Assembly: GCA_019414545.1 (NCBI GenBank)
Contig: DXLV01000003.1
Location: forward strand, 62,558-70,398
DNA: 7,841 nucleotides
Source: Collinsella sp.
Lineage (GTDB): Bacteria; Actinomycetota; Coriobacteriia; Coriobacteriales; Coriobacteriaceae
Direction: 5' to 3'
Part shown: one piece after another, positions 1 through 6,102 of the stretch
Layout of the letters: each line of letters opens with the position of its first letter
Numbering within the stretch: the first letter of the stretch is position 1
Notes under the pieces: generated by a model
Seen by the model: only the letters and a program-made list of their open reading frames with translations
The model's database searches: none
Told to the model about the DNA's origin: nothing
Program-made: the position numbers and the translations under genes

Positions 1-1
1 G

Positions 2-1840
2 GCCGAGTTCGCTGAGCAGGGCAAAGGCGTTGCGTCGAGCGTCGCGTACGGAGGCCGCCCCGCCGGGGAGCGCCCAGGTGAGCAAATGCGCGGTGCGCTC
101 AAAGCCGTCAAGGCTGGCAACAAGAAACTCGCCGCCCCAAATGGTCCCATCGGTGCCGGCGCCGGTGCCGTCGAAGGCGATGCCAAGGACACGCGTGTCG
201 GTTGTAAGCTGGCCCGCGGCGATGGCCTCGGCCATTACGCTCGCGATATGCGCATGATGGTGCTGCACTTCGACGAGCGGCAGATTGCATTTTCGCGCCT
301 GCTCGCGCGCCCACTGGTCCGATAGATAGCTGGGGTGTAAATCGCAGGCCAAGGCGGCGGGCGCCAAGTCAAAGAGATCTTCCAAGCGCGTGCGCGCGGC
401 GTTCCAGGCATCGAAGGTCCCGCCGTTTTCAACATCGCCGATATGCTGCGACACAAAACAGGTTGCCTCGCCGTTCGTCCCTTCGCGCGTGAGCGCAATC
501 GTGGCCTTTTGTTGTGGCCCGCAGGCGAGCACGCAGGACGGAGCGCCGTCGAGCGCCGGCAACGGCAGCGGCTGGGGTGCATATCCGCGGGCACGGCGCA
601 CGGGCATAATGGCGCCGTTGACCACGCGCACCACGGAGTCGTCGTAGCGCGAGAGGATCGCGCGGTCGTTGCCGAGTAGCGCATCAGCAATGCCGGCGGC
701 AACGAGGCGCTCCCAGGCAAGGTCGTCATCGGTCTCGATGGGCTCTTCGCTCAGGTTTCCGCTGGTCATGACGAGTGCGTGCACACCGCGGGCTTCTGCT
801 GCGGCAAGCAACAGATGCTGAAGCGGGGTGTAGGGGAGCATAACGCCGAGCTCGGGAAGGTCGTGCGCGACGGACGGCGCGAGCGCGAGGGCGTCGGGGG
901 AGCCGCCGCTCTCGCAAACAGCACGTCGGCGCAGCAGCACAATGGGGCGAATGCTGCCGGCCAGCAAGCCGCGCTCAACGTCGTTGACATGGCACAGGCG
1001 TTCAACGTCGGCAAGGTCGCGCACCATAACGGCAAGCGGCTTGTTGCTGCGGCGTTTGCGACGACGAAGCTCGGCTACCGCCTGCTCGTTGGAGGCGTCA
1101 CATGCCAAGTGAAATCCGCCCAGGCCCTTGATGGCGACGATGCCACCGCCGGCCAGCAGCTCAATGCAGCGCTCGATGATAGCGTCGCTGGCTTCGCGTG
1201 TGGTGCCGACGGCCGGCAACGCGGCGGCTTCGCCCGGCTCACCGCCCACGCTCGCTTCGCGCCACGTGATATGCGGCCCGCAATCAAAGCAGGCATCGGG
1301 CTGCGCGTGAAAACGCCGGTCGAGTGGGTCGGCATACTCCGCGGCACACTCAGGACACATGGGAAAACAATTCATCGACGTGGCCGCTCGGTCATAAGGC
1401 AGCGACCGGATGATGGTAAAGCGCGGTCCGCAGTTGGTACAGTTGATAAAAGGGTAGTGATAGCGCCGATCGGCGGGGTCGAACAACTCGCGCAGACAAT
1501 CATCGCAGGTGGCGATATCGGGCGAGACGAGCGTCGTGTGCGCGGTCTGGTCCTGCGATGCCACAATACGAAAGCCCTGCTCATCGGCAGCGCTCCAGCC
1601 GCTAGGCTTCAAATCCGCAATATCGACTCGCTCAACGCGAGCCGCCGCGGGCGCATGCTCAGAAAGAGCAGCGACAAATCCGTCAACCGCCTCGGCACGG
1701 GCGTGCGCCTCGATATGCACGCCGTCGCCCGCGTTGAGCACCCATCCGCAAATGCCATGCGCCATGGCCTCGCGATACACAAACGGCCGCATGCCAACGC
1801 CCTGCACAATGCCCGTCACATGAATATGCACATGTCGCAT
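2..1840 (-). CDS. hypF: HypF, [NiFe]-hydrogenase maturation carbamoyltransferase (partial, C-terminus beyond the left edge)
   Basis: HypF turns carbamoyl phosphate into a carbamoyl group that it passes to the C-terminal cysteine of HypE, the first step in making the cyanide ligands of the NiFe-hydrogenase active site; it acts in the cytoplasm. The minus-strand frame is open for 613 codons and runs off the window; the family is usually about 750 residues. Seen in order: an acylphosphatase domain (1-90) with VQGVGMRPF, catalytic R18 and N36; two zinc fingers with cysteines 112/115, 134/137, 162/165 and 184/187, the exact CxxC-x18-CxxC-x24-CxxC-x18-CxxC spacing of the family; a YrdC-like domain (about 212-400) with KGLGGFHLACDA from K238 and KPLAVM; and the start of the Kae1-like domain with the metal-binding HHHAH at 527-531 and a later GIAFDGTGAG-type glycine loop. 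The ATG at 1840 is preceded by GAGGGG and lies 42 bases after nikR, so the two are probably co-transcribed. The end of the Kae1-like domain is not visible. Confidence 0.96.
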   Translation of the reverse strand, partial: MRHVHIHVTGIVQGVGMRPFVYREAMAHGICGWVLNAGDGVHIEAHARAEAVDGFVAALSEHAPAAARVERVDIADLKPSGWSAADEQGFRIVASQDQTAHTTLVSPDIATCDDCLRELFDPADRRYHYPFINCTNCGPRFTIIRSLPYDRAATSMNCFPMCPECAAEYADPLDRRFHAQPDACFDCGPHITWREASVGGEPGEAAALPAVGTTREASDAIIERCIELLAGGGIVAIKGLGGFHLACDASNEQAVAELRRRKRRSNKPLAVMVRDLADVERLCHVNDVERGLLAGSIRPIVLLRRRAVCESGGSPDALALAPSVAHDLPELGVMLPYTPLQHLLLAAAEARGVHALVMTSGNLSEEPIETDDDLAWERLVAAGIADALLGNDRAILSRYDDSVVRVVNGAIMPVRRARGYAPQPLPLPALDGAPSCVLACGPQQKATIALTREGTNGEATCFVSQHIGDVENGGTFDAWNAARTRLEDLFDLAPAALACDLHPSYLSDQWAREQARKCNLPLVEVQHHHAHIASVMAEAIAAGQLTTDTRVLGIAFDGTGAGTDGTIWGGEFLVASLDGFERTAHLLTWALPGGAASVRDARRNAFALLSELG

Positions 1841-1882
1841 GCGACACCCCTCATCAAAACCGACCAAATAGGGACAGGTGCG

Positions 1883-2377
1883 CTACAGCCCCAGGCTCTG
1901 CTTGGTGGCGGCGCACGTGAGCTCACCGTGCTTAACGCCGCGCAGGCCCAGCAGGCGGTCGGCTAGTTCGTAGACGCGCTCGCCGCGACCCTTGAGCGCC
2001 AGAATCTCTAAGCAGTTGTGGTGATCCAGATGCACGTGCATGGTCGATACGATCTCGTCGGTGTAGTCGTGCTGCACTTCGTCCAGACGGCGCGTCAGGT
2101 CGCCGGTATGGTGGTCGTAGATCATGGTGAGCGACCCGATAACATGCTCGTCGGGCGTGCGCATCTGCTCCTTGGCGATCGAGGCGCGAATCAGATCGCG
2201 TACGGCCTCGGATCGGTTAGCCACGTCACCGCGGCGCGCGATCTGCTCGTCAAAGCGGCGCAGCAGGTCGTCGGGCGCGGTGACCGAAAAGCGGACCAGC
2301 TCGGAGCTGGAGCCGCTGTAGCGGCAGCTTGCATCGTCGTCCGCACCGTGATTGTGCGCGTGCTCGTGCTCGGCCAC
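1883..2377 (-). CDS. nikR: NikR, nickel-responsive transcriptional regulator
   Basis: NikR is a tetrameric repressor of nickel-uptake and related genes that binds DNA when loaded with Ni(II). The 164-residue product has a ribbon-helix-helix domain (about 26-72: the strand LVRFSV, then helices ending in NRSEAVRDLIR) and a C-terminal ACT-like nickel domain (about 79-160). The four nickel ligands of E. coli NikR (H76, H87, H89, C95) correspond in order and spacing to H103, H114, H116 and C122 here, the last three inside MHVHLDHHNC. The start is a GTG. It is the only reasonable start, because the next methionine (M72) would remove the DNA-binding domain. It lies one base after the stop of the upstream small gene and has no good Shine-Dalgarno of its own, so translation is probably coupled. 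Unusual is an N-terminal extension of about 25 residues containing HEHAHNH, which may bind metal. I saw no clear GTATGA-type operator nearby. Confidence 0.95.
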   Translation of the reverse strand: MAEHEHAHNHGADDDASCRYSGSSSELVRFSVTAPDDLLRRFDEQIARRGDVANRSEAVRDLIRASIAKEQMRTPDEHVIGSLTMIYDHHTGDLTRRLDEVQHDYTDEIVSTMHVHLDHHNCLEILALKGRGERVYELADRLLGLRGVKHGELTCAATKQSLGL

Positions 2378-2378
2378 G

Positions 2379-2627
2379 TTACACCAGTTTCACAGAGCCG
2401 ACGGAGTTGTGGTCGGCCTCGATGGCCTCCTCGTAGCCCTCGAGCGCATCGTGCGCCTCGTGGAGTGCCGCCATGGCGGCCTCGAGCTTGGCGCCAATGC
2501 GCTCCATGTCAAAGTTCTCGGTCGCATGCAGCAGCTGATGGCTCCACTCGTGAGCGAGCTCAATGGTGTCGTCGACCTGCTTGACGCTCATGGCAAGCTG
2601 GCTCATGTTCATTCCGACGTCATGCAT
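2379..2627 (-). CDS. Small helical, histidine-bearing protein of unknown function, first gene before nikR
   Basis: An 82-residue soluble protein that I cannot assign to a family. It starts at ATG 2627 behind a clear AAGGAG (2640..2635) with seven bases of spacing, which supports it as a real gene. It is predicted almost wholly alpha-helical, with two helices around 12-38 and 40-72. H26, H30 and H34 fall at i, i+4, i+8 on one helix face, and H56 and H59 on the second helix could face them. There is no signal peptide, membrane segment or cysteine. Its TAA is followed after a single base by the GTG of nikR, so it is very likely the lead gene of an operon with nikR and hypF. That context suggests a role tied to nickel handling or hydrogenase maturation, but this is inference. 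The short helical layout could equally be a structural or adaptor protein. Confidence 0.8.
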   Translation of the reverse strand: MHDVGMNMSQLAMSVKQVDDTIELAHEWSHQLLHATENFDMERIGAKLEAAMAALHEAHDALEGYEEAIEADHNSVGSVKLV

Positions 2628-2699
2628 GGGGAGTCTCCTTTTGTACGGGGCGATATGGTGGTTCAGATTCTACTACGCCCGCCTTGAGCGCCGCCGCAT

Positions 2700-2737
2700 A
2701 AGAAAACGGGTGCGAGTCCGTCTGACCCGCACCCGTT
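2700..2737 (-). terminator. Rho-independent terminator between trxA and the nikR operon
   Basis: A perfect 10-bp stem (2705..2714 with 2728..2737, arms AACGGGTGCG and its complement) encloses a 13-base loop that can form a further 3-bp hairpin. On the minus strand the stem is followed by TTTTCTT, the right polarity to end transcripts from trxA. On the plus strand there is no T run. It lies about 110 bases after the trxA stop, so the mRNA would have a long 3' tail. It separates trxA from the small-protein/nikR/hypF unit, which then needs its own promoter in the short stretch 2628..2700. A TAGAAT (2672..2667) there could be a -10, but without a good -35. Confidence 0.8.
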
Positions 2738-2848
2738 CACTGGGGGCTGTTTGTATCTACCATACTATCCGTGGTCGCATACCTTGCGTTTGGCACTCCG
2801 GCGAGCGGTGCGAAACCGCTCATGGACGGCAGATGGGTAACAAGCGTA

Positions 2849-3169
2849 TTACAGATGTTTCTCCAGCAGTGCCTGAAGTCTTGCCTTGGGCAAGGCGCCG
2901 ACCGAGCGGTCGACCTCCTCGCCGTTCTTAAAGACGATCAGCGTGGGGATGCTCATGACGCCAAACTTCATGGCCAGGTCCTGGTTGTCGTCGACGTTGC
3001 ACTTGGCCACAGCCAACTTGCCGGCCAGCTCGTCGGCAACCTCGTCTACGATGGGCGAGAGCGAGCGGCAGGGGCCGCACCACGGGGCCCAAAAATCAAC
3101 CAGTACGGGCAGGCTGTCGTTAACGATGGAATCGAAGTTCTCGGGGGTAATCTGCTTAATGTCAGCCAT
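2849..3169 (-). CDS. trxA: Thioredoxin TrxA
   Basis: A 106-residue thioredoxin, the usual length, which reduces disulfides of cytoplasmic proteins and is recycled by thioredoxin reductase. The active site WCGPC is at 30-34 (C31, C34), in the context VDFWAPWCGPCRSLSP; the buried acidic residue is D25, and the cis-proline is P75 in SIPTL. Further family marks are the central strand with C57-N58-V59-D60 and the FKNGEEV turn near 80-86. The same frame is open to an ATG at 3253, but the ATG at 3169 is preferred: it has GGAGGT four bases upstream, and thioredoxins start just before this first strand. It stands alone, is followed by a terminator (2737..2700), and is divergent from the gene at 3306. 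No thioredoxin reductase gene is in the window. Confidence 0.96.
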   Translation of the reverse strand: MADIKQITPENFDSIVNDSLPVLVDFWAPWCGPCRSLSPIVDEVADELAGKLAVAKCNVDDNQDLAMKFGVMSIPTLIVFKNGEEVDRSVGALPKARLQALLEKHL

Positions 3170-3187
3170 GGTGACCTCCATAATACG

Positions 3188-3204
3188 ACGCGGCTCGGCC
3201 GCGT
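3188..3204 (-). promoter_or_regulatory. Hairpin in the trxA leader, just before the ribosome binding site
   Basis: A perfect 7-bp stem (3188..3194 with 3198..3204, arm ACGCGGC) with a three-base loop lies about nine bases upstream of the GGAGGT of trxA. It would be in the mRNA if transcription starts from a weak -10-like TATAAG at 3229..3224, which has a TTGCTT 14 bases further upstream. No T run follows, so it is not a terminator. It could stabilise the leader or tune translation; no known riboswitch is recognised. Confidence 0.35.
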
Positions 3205-3271
3205 AAAACTCAGTACGACCGTGCTTATACCCAGCGGCCCGCAAAGCAACCACTCGCGGGCGGCTCTTTTA

Positions 3272-3277
3272 TATAAT
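3272..3277 (+). promoter_or_regulatory. Promoter -10 box for the gene at 3306
   Basis: A perfect TATAAT sits 28 bases before the ATG at 3306, predicting a transcript start near 3284 and a leader of about 22 bases. The region 17 bases upstream has no recognisable TTGACA. The box overlaps an in-frame ATG at 3276, an argument that 3276 is not the translation start. A 6-bp inverted repeat (3237..3242 with 3256..3261) just upstream might bind a regulator shared with divergent trxA, but this is weak. Confidence 0.6.
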
Positions 3278-3305
3278 GGTGGGCACGCAAACGATTGGAG
3301 AGCGC

Positions 3306-3881
3306 ATGCCCACGTCACAAAGCCAGAAAAAAGAAGCCATCGCTCAGGCGACCGAGCAGGAGCTCGCGTCGCTTGCAGGTCGCGGTGTGCGTATCGCGGG
3401 CAACGCGTGCTCGCCGATTGTGCTGGTCAAAGGCGATTTGGATGAAGCCGAGTGCTCGGGCGGCGAGCTGGCTGCCGGCGCGGATGGCGCCGCGTTGCGC
3501 AAGGCGCTCGGCGCCATCGGATATGCCCCCGAGGACTTTTGCGTGCTGGCAAGCGTCGCCGGCGCGGGCGACGGAACGGTCGCGGCGGGCGAGGACCTGA
3601 CGTGCGACCTGTTCCGCGAAGCGCTGGAGACCTTGGACCCCGAGGCGGTACTGCTGCTGGACAACAGTGCGGCCGATGTCATGCGCGAGACCTATGCCGA
3701 TATGCTTGTGGCAATTGATGACTTTGACACCGCCATGCTCAAGCCCGGCCTGGTCGCCCATGTGCAGGGGCGCCGCGTGCTGGCGCTCGACGGTTTTGAG
3801 GCGGCGCTCACCGACAAGGCCGCCAAGCAGCGCATGTGGGCCTACATTAAGCAGCTGACCCCGGCGGCTGCACCGCTGTAG
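3306..3881 (+). CDS. Uracil-DNA glycosylase-like fold protein, probably not catalytic
   Basis: A 191-residue soluble protein. The start at ATG 3306 has GGAG (3297..3300) five bases upstream and lies after the TATAAT; an ATG at 3276 overlaps that box. Its layout resembles family-4/5 uracil-DNA glycosylases: a first strand IVLVKGDLDEAE (38-49) where the family has its GEAPG..ED water-activating motif, then GADGAALRKALGAIGY (58-73) and EDFCVLAS (76-83) matching the G.AG..L..AL..IGL...DVYV stretch, a central PEAVLLLDNSAAD (112-124) strand-helix, and RVLALDGFEAAL....K..MWAYIKQL (157-184) where the family has the HPS..L....K..W.DLK..L ending. The HPS triplet and the GE.PG glutamate are missing, and there are no iron-sulfur cysteines. 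I infer a diverged, perhaps DNA- or nucleotide-binding relative. It is alone, followed by 18 bases and the convergent GHKL fragment. Confidence 0.6.
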   Translation: MPTSQSQKKEAIAQATEQELASLAGRGVRIAGNACSPIVLVKGDLDEAECSGGELAAGADGAALRKALGAIGYAPEDFCVLASVAGAGDGTVAAGEDLTCDLFREALETLDPEAVLLLDNSAADVMRETYADMLVAIDDFDTAMLKPGLVAHVQGRRVLALDGFEAALTDKAAKQRMWAYIKQLTPAAAPL

Positions 3882-3899
3882 CGAGGTTGGCGGCAGCCC

Positions 3900-4427
3900 C
3901 TACATCACGGCGCGCAGCTCAAACCGGTCGCCGTTAATGCGGAACTGGCAGTTGCCGTTCATGCGCTCGACGGCAAGCATAATGCTCTTGGTGCCAAAGC
4001 CGTGCCCAGTGTGCTGAGCCACGGGCATGCCGTCGACCATGTGCGGCGCACGGCCAAACGTGTTGGAAACCAGCAATAGAAGCTGACCGTCTTCGTAGCG
4101 AAGGTCCAGGTCGACAAACCGCTTGCCTTCGGGGGCGGCGCTCGCCGCGGCGATGGCATTGTCCAGGGCGTTCGATACCACACTGAATAGATCGACATCG
4201 CCCACGTGGACGGTTTCGGGCACGGCGGCGCGCAGATCGGCGGTGATGCCGCGCGCGTTGATGTCCGCGGAAAGCGACGAGAGCGCAATGTTGACCGTTT
4301 CGTTGGCGCAGTAGCGGCGCACGGCGGTGCGGTCGTTGGTCTCGCAGAGCGCGTCGATGCGCCCGAGTGCCTCATCGGTGTGACCCTCTTCGATCAGGGC
4401 CGCAAGACCGCGCAGGTAGTGGCGCAT
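3900..4427 (-). pseudogene. C-terminal GHKL ATPase fragment of an AgrC/LytS-type sensor histidine kinase
   Basis: The 175-residue frame covers the cytoplasmic half of a quorum- or peptide-sensing-type histidine kinase: MRHYLRGLAALIEEG (1-15) is the distal part of the H-box helix, SNALDNAIAAA is the N-box that binds Mg-ATP, and GHGFGTKSI is the glycine-rich ATP lid; the C-terminus ends normally. The membrane sensor half is absent. Upstream in frame stands TGA, TAC, GAC, then the ATG, that is stop-Y-D-M-R-H-Y, whereas the family reads RHDMRHH there; the phosphorylated histidine position is therefore Tyr or lost. There is no Shine-Dalgarno before the ATG. I conclude it is a 5'-truncated remnant, unable to autophosphorylate. 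A small regulatory GHKL protein remains an alternative. It is convergent with the gene at 3306. Confidence 0.65.
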
Positions 4428-4570
4428 GTCGTATCACATTGAGACCAAGTCAAGAAGAATCGCTTCGGTCGAATCGCGTCTTTTGGGTGAGTTCTCAACG
4501 TCCGCTGCCGCTGGTTTCCACCGTATGCCGAAAACACCCGGACGATGCCGTGCAGATCGCTTCGCTCTGC

Positions 4571-4576
4571 TATAGT
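4571..4576 (+). promoter_or_regulatory. Possible -10 box for the membrane protein gene
   Basis: TATAGT lies 38 bases before the ATG at 4615, predicting a transcript start near 4583. No good -35 is seen at the expected distance. The rest of 4428..4614, between the kinase fragment and this gene, holds nothing else I recognise. Confidence 0.35.
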
Positions 4577-4614
4577 CTCCCAAATTCACGTTTTCTATTG
4601 GGATGGTGGTTAAT

Positions 4615-5721
4615 ATGGGCGACATACTCGAATCGTTCCTGCGCGTGGCGATGGTGGTGTTCATCGTCGGTCCGCTCACTGCATGGGTCGCCCGTCGCGG
4701 CGCGCGCGAGCGCAGTGAGGCGACGGACAGCCTCGATCGCTTCACGGTGCGCATGCCCGCTGCCATTCGCACGATCATCGCCTGCTGCGCCGTCGCGTTC
4801 GAACTGCTCATGCTGGGTGTCTACGTCTGGCAGGGCGTCTCGTTGGGCGAGTGGGACCACGAACTTGTGTGGTTCGGTCACGCCATGGCGCTCGCGGGCA
4901 TGGCCATCTGGGCCCTGCTGAGCATCCCGCGCATCGACGTGGACGGTGAGCGAATTCTCTCGCGTAACGCCTTCGGCATCCGCAAGGAGACGACGTTTGG
5001 CAACATCACCCGTGCAACGCTTCACACGCAGATGATGAGGATCGACCTGTTCGAGGGCGACCGGAAGTTCTGCTCGATAAGCCTCGAGGGGGTGTGCTCG
5101 CTCAACCTCCTCGCCCGTCTGGAGGAAGAGGGCATCGAAGTCTCGGACGCCGTCGACGGTCCCATGACCAAGGCGGGCCTGTGTTGGTCTGCCATCAGGC
5201 CGTTGACGATTGTTTTCAACGGCATGGCGCTCGTCTTCTCGCTCGTGATCGCCTTCATGGCTGTTTTCACCGATGCCGGTGCTCGTCTGCTCTTGCTCGT
5301 CCCGTTCCTCTTCCTGTTCATAGGGGGACTCCTGCCCCTGCTCATGCTCAGCATGCCCGCCCGCGGCATCCTCGAGATCGGCAGGCAGGAGCGCGAACTC
5401 GGCTTCTCCTTCGCCGAGGAGATGGCAAGTCGAGGTACCACGGGCACTTCGCTTGTCGACGATGATTGGTTCATCGAGATCAGCAATGCCCGCGTCGTGG
5501 CGTTCCGTCGCGATTACCTCAAGAAGGTCACGGCGCACGAGAACAGCGAGAGCGGCGACCGTTGCACGGTGACCACGAAAGGCGGTCGCAAAATCAAGGT
5601 GTATGCAGCGGGCAGCACGCTCGAGGACCTGCGCTCGTGGTTCAAACAGGGTGCCAAGGCCAGAAGCACGCTCGACCGTGCAGAGGACGCGCTCGAGACG
5701 ACGTCTGATTGGGTTGTCTGA
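4615..5721 (+). CDS. Membrane protein with five predicted transmembrane segments and two PH-like soluble domains; 3' end set by an IS
   Basis: Numbering here is from the alternative ATG at 4603, four codons upstream; 4615 is preferred because GGTGG lies five bases before it. Hydrophobic segments are at about 12-30, 54-76 and 88-108, then 198-222 and 227-249. Between them is a soluble block (110-185: RIDVDGERILSRNAFGIR followed by beta strands) and after them a second (255-360: DDDWFIEISNARVVAFR, then CTVTTKGGRKIKVYA and a closing helix). Both have the strand pattern of bacterial PH-like domains, and the first sits directly after a transmembrane hairpin as in many small actinobacterial and firmicute membrane proteins. 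I do not recognise a specific function. The last sense codon, GTC, is followed by TGA, whose three bases are the first bases of the insertion sequence at 5719. The native C-terminus may therefore be lost, though the second domain looks almost complete. Confidence 0.75.
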   Translation: MGDILESFLRVAMVVFIVGPLTAWVARRGARERSEATDSLDRFTVRMPAAIRTIIACCAVAFELLMLGVYVWQGVSLGEWDHELVWFGHAMALAGMAIWALLSIPRIDVDGERILSRNAFGIRKETTFGNITRATLHTQMMRIDLFEGDRKFCSISLEGVCSLNLLARLEEEGIEVSDAVDGPMTKAGLCWSAIRPLTIVFNGMALVFSLVIAFMAVFTDAGARLLLLVPFLFLFIGGLLPLLMLSMPARGILEIGRQERELGFSFAEEMASRGTTGTSLVDDDWFIEISNARVVAFRRDYLKKVTAHENSESGDRCTVTTKGGRKIKVYAAGSTLEDLRSWFKQGAKARSTLDRAEDALETTSDWVV

Positions 5722-5755
5722 CCTGTATCGTCTTTTCGGACACGCATGCTAGAGG
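5719..5755 (+). repeat. Left terminal inverted repeat of the IS3-family element
   Basis: Thirty-seven bases matching the reverse complement of 6987..7023 at 29 positions, with conserved blocks TGACCTGT and TTTCGGACAC. Its first three bases act as the TGA stop of the membrane protein gene. Confidence 0.9.
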
Positions 5756-5803
5756 CCCAATCCTTTAGAATGCATTCATCGACGACCGAGAGGACGGTAT
5801 GCT

Positions 5804-6088
5804 ATGTCCAACCCAGCCGCCAAGTACACCGACGAGTTCAGGCGCGAGACCGCCGACTACATCATCTCGACGGGCAGGCCGATAACGGAATGCTGCGCAG
5901 AACTGGGCCTGAATTCCAAGACCGTGAACAAGTGGGTGCAGAATCGCCGGCGCGAGCTTGCCGGCGGGCCCGACCCCAAGGCCGAGGACCGCGAGCTTCG
6001 CGAGGCGAAAAGGCGCATACGCGAGCTCGAGATGGAGAACGCCTTCTTGAAAAAAGCCGCGGCCTTCTTCGCCAAAAGCCAGGCGTAG
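5804..6088 (+). CDS. IS3-family transposase OrfA
   Basis: A 94-residue DNA-binding subunit. Residues 8-55 form the helix-turn-helix of the IS3/IS911 OrfA family (KYTDEFRRETADYI, then ITECCAELGLNSKTVNKWV). Residues 60-90 form a leucine-zipper-like coiled coil (EDRELREAKRRIRELEMENAFLKK) used for pairing with OrfA or OrfAB. The ATG at 5804 has GAGAGGA (5788..5794) nine bases upstream. The frame ends at TAG 6086..6088. An A6 run at 6050..6055 near its end is the likely place for a -1 shift into the orfB frame, producing the OrfAB transposase. TAGAAT at 5766..5771 could be a weak -10. Confidence 0.92.
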   Translation: MSNPAAKYTDEFRRETADYIISTGRPITECCAELGLNSKTVNKWVQNRRRELAGGPDPKAEDRELREAKRRIRELEMENAFLKKAAAFFAKSQA

Positions 6089-6102
6089 CCGCGTGCTACC
6101 GG

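Noticed and set aside
779..1966. A 395-codon open frame on the plus strand
   Set aside because: It is antisense to hypF and nikR, whose domains and zinc-finger spacing are unmistakable on the minus strand, and its composition is a high-GC shadow without any motif.
2738..2824. A 28-codon minus-strand frame starting at ATG 2824 after trxA
   Set aside because: It has no ribosome binding site and overlaps a hairpin; most likely it is untranslated trxA tail.
2628..2848. Candidate NikR operator (repeated CATAC/GTATG words near 2760-2785)
   Set aside because: The words are direct repeats rather than the inverted GTATGA/TCATAC arrangement and lie before the terminator, not at the nikR operon promoter.
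3180..3208. TTTTAC and TATTAT with 17-base spacing as a trxA promoter on the minus strand
   Set aside because: Transcription would begin inside or after the GGAGGT ribosome binding site, leaving no usable leader.
4570..5538. A 322-codon minus-strand frame over the membrane protein gene
   Set aside because: It is rich in charged residues and has no motif or ribosome binding site, while the plus strand gives clear membrane segments.
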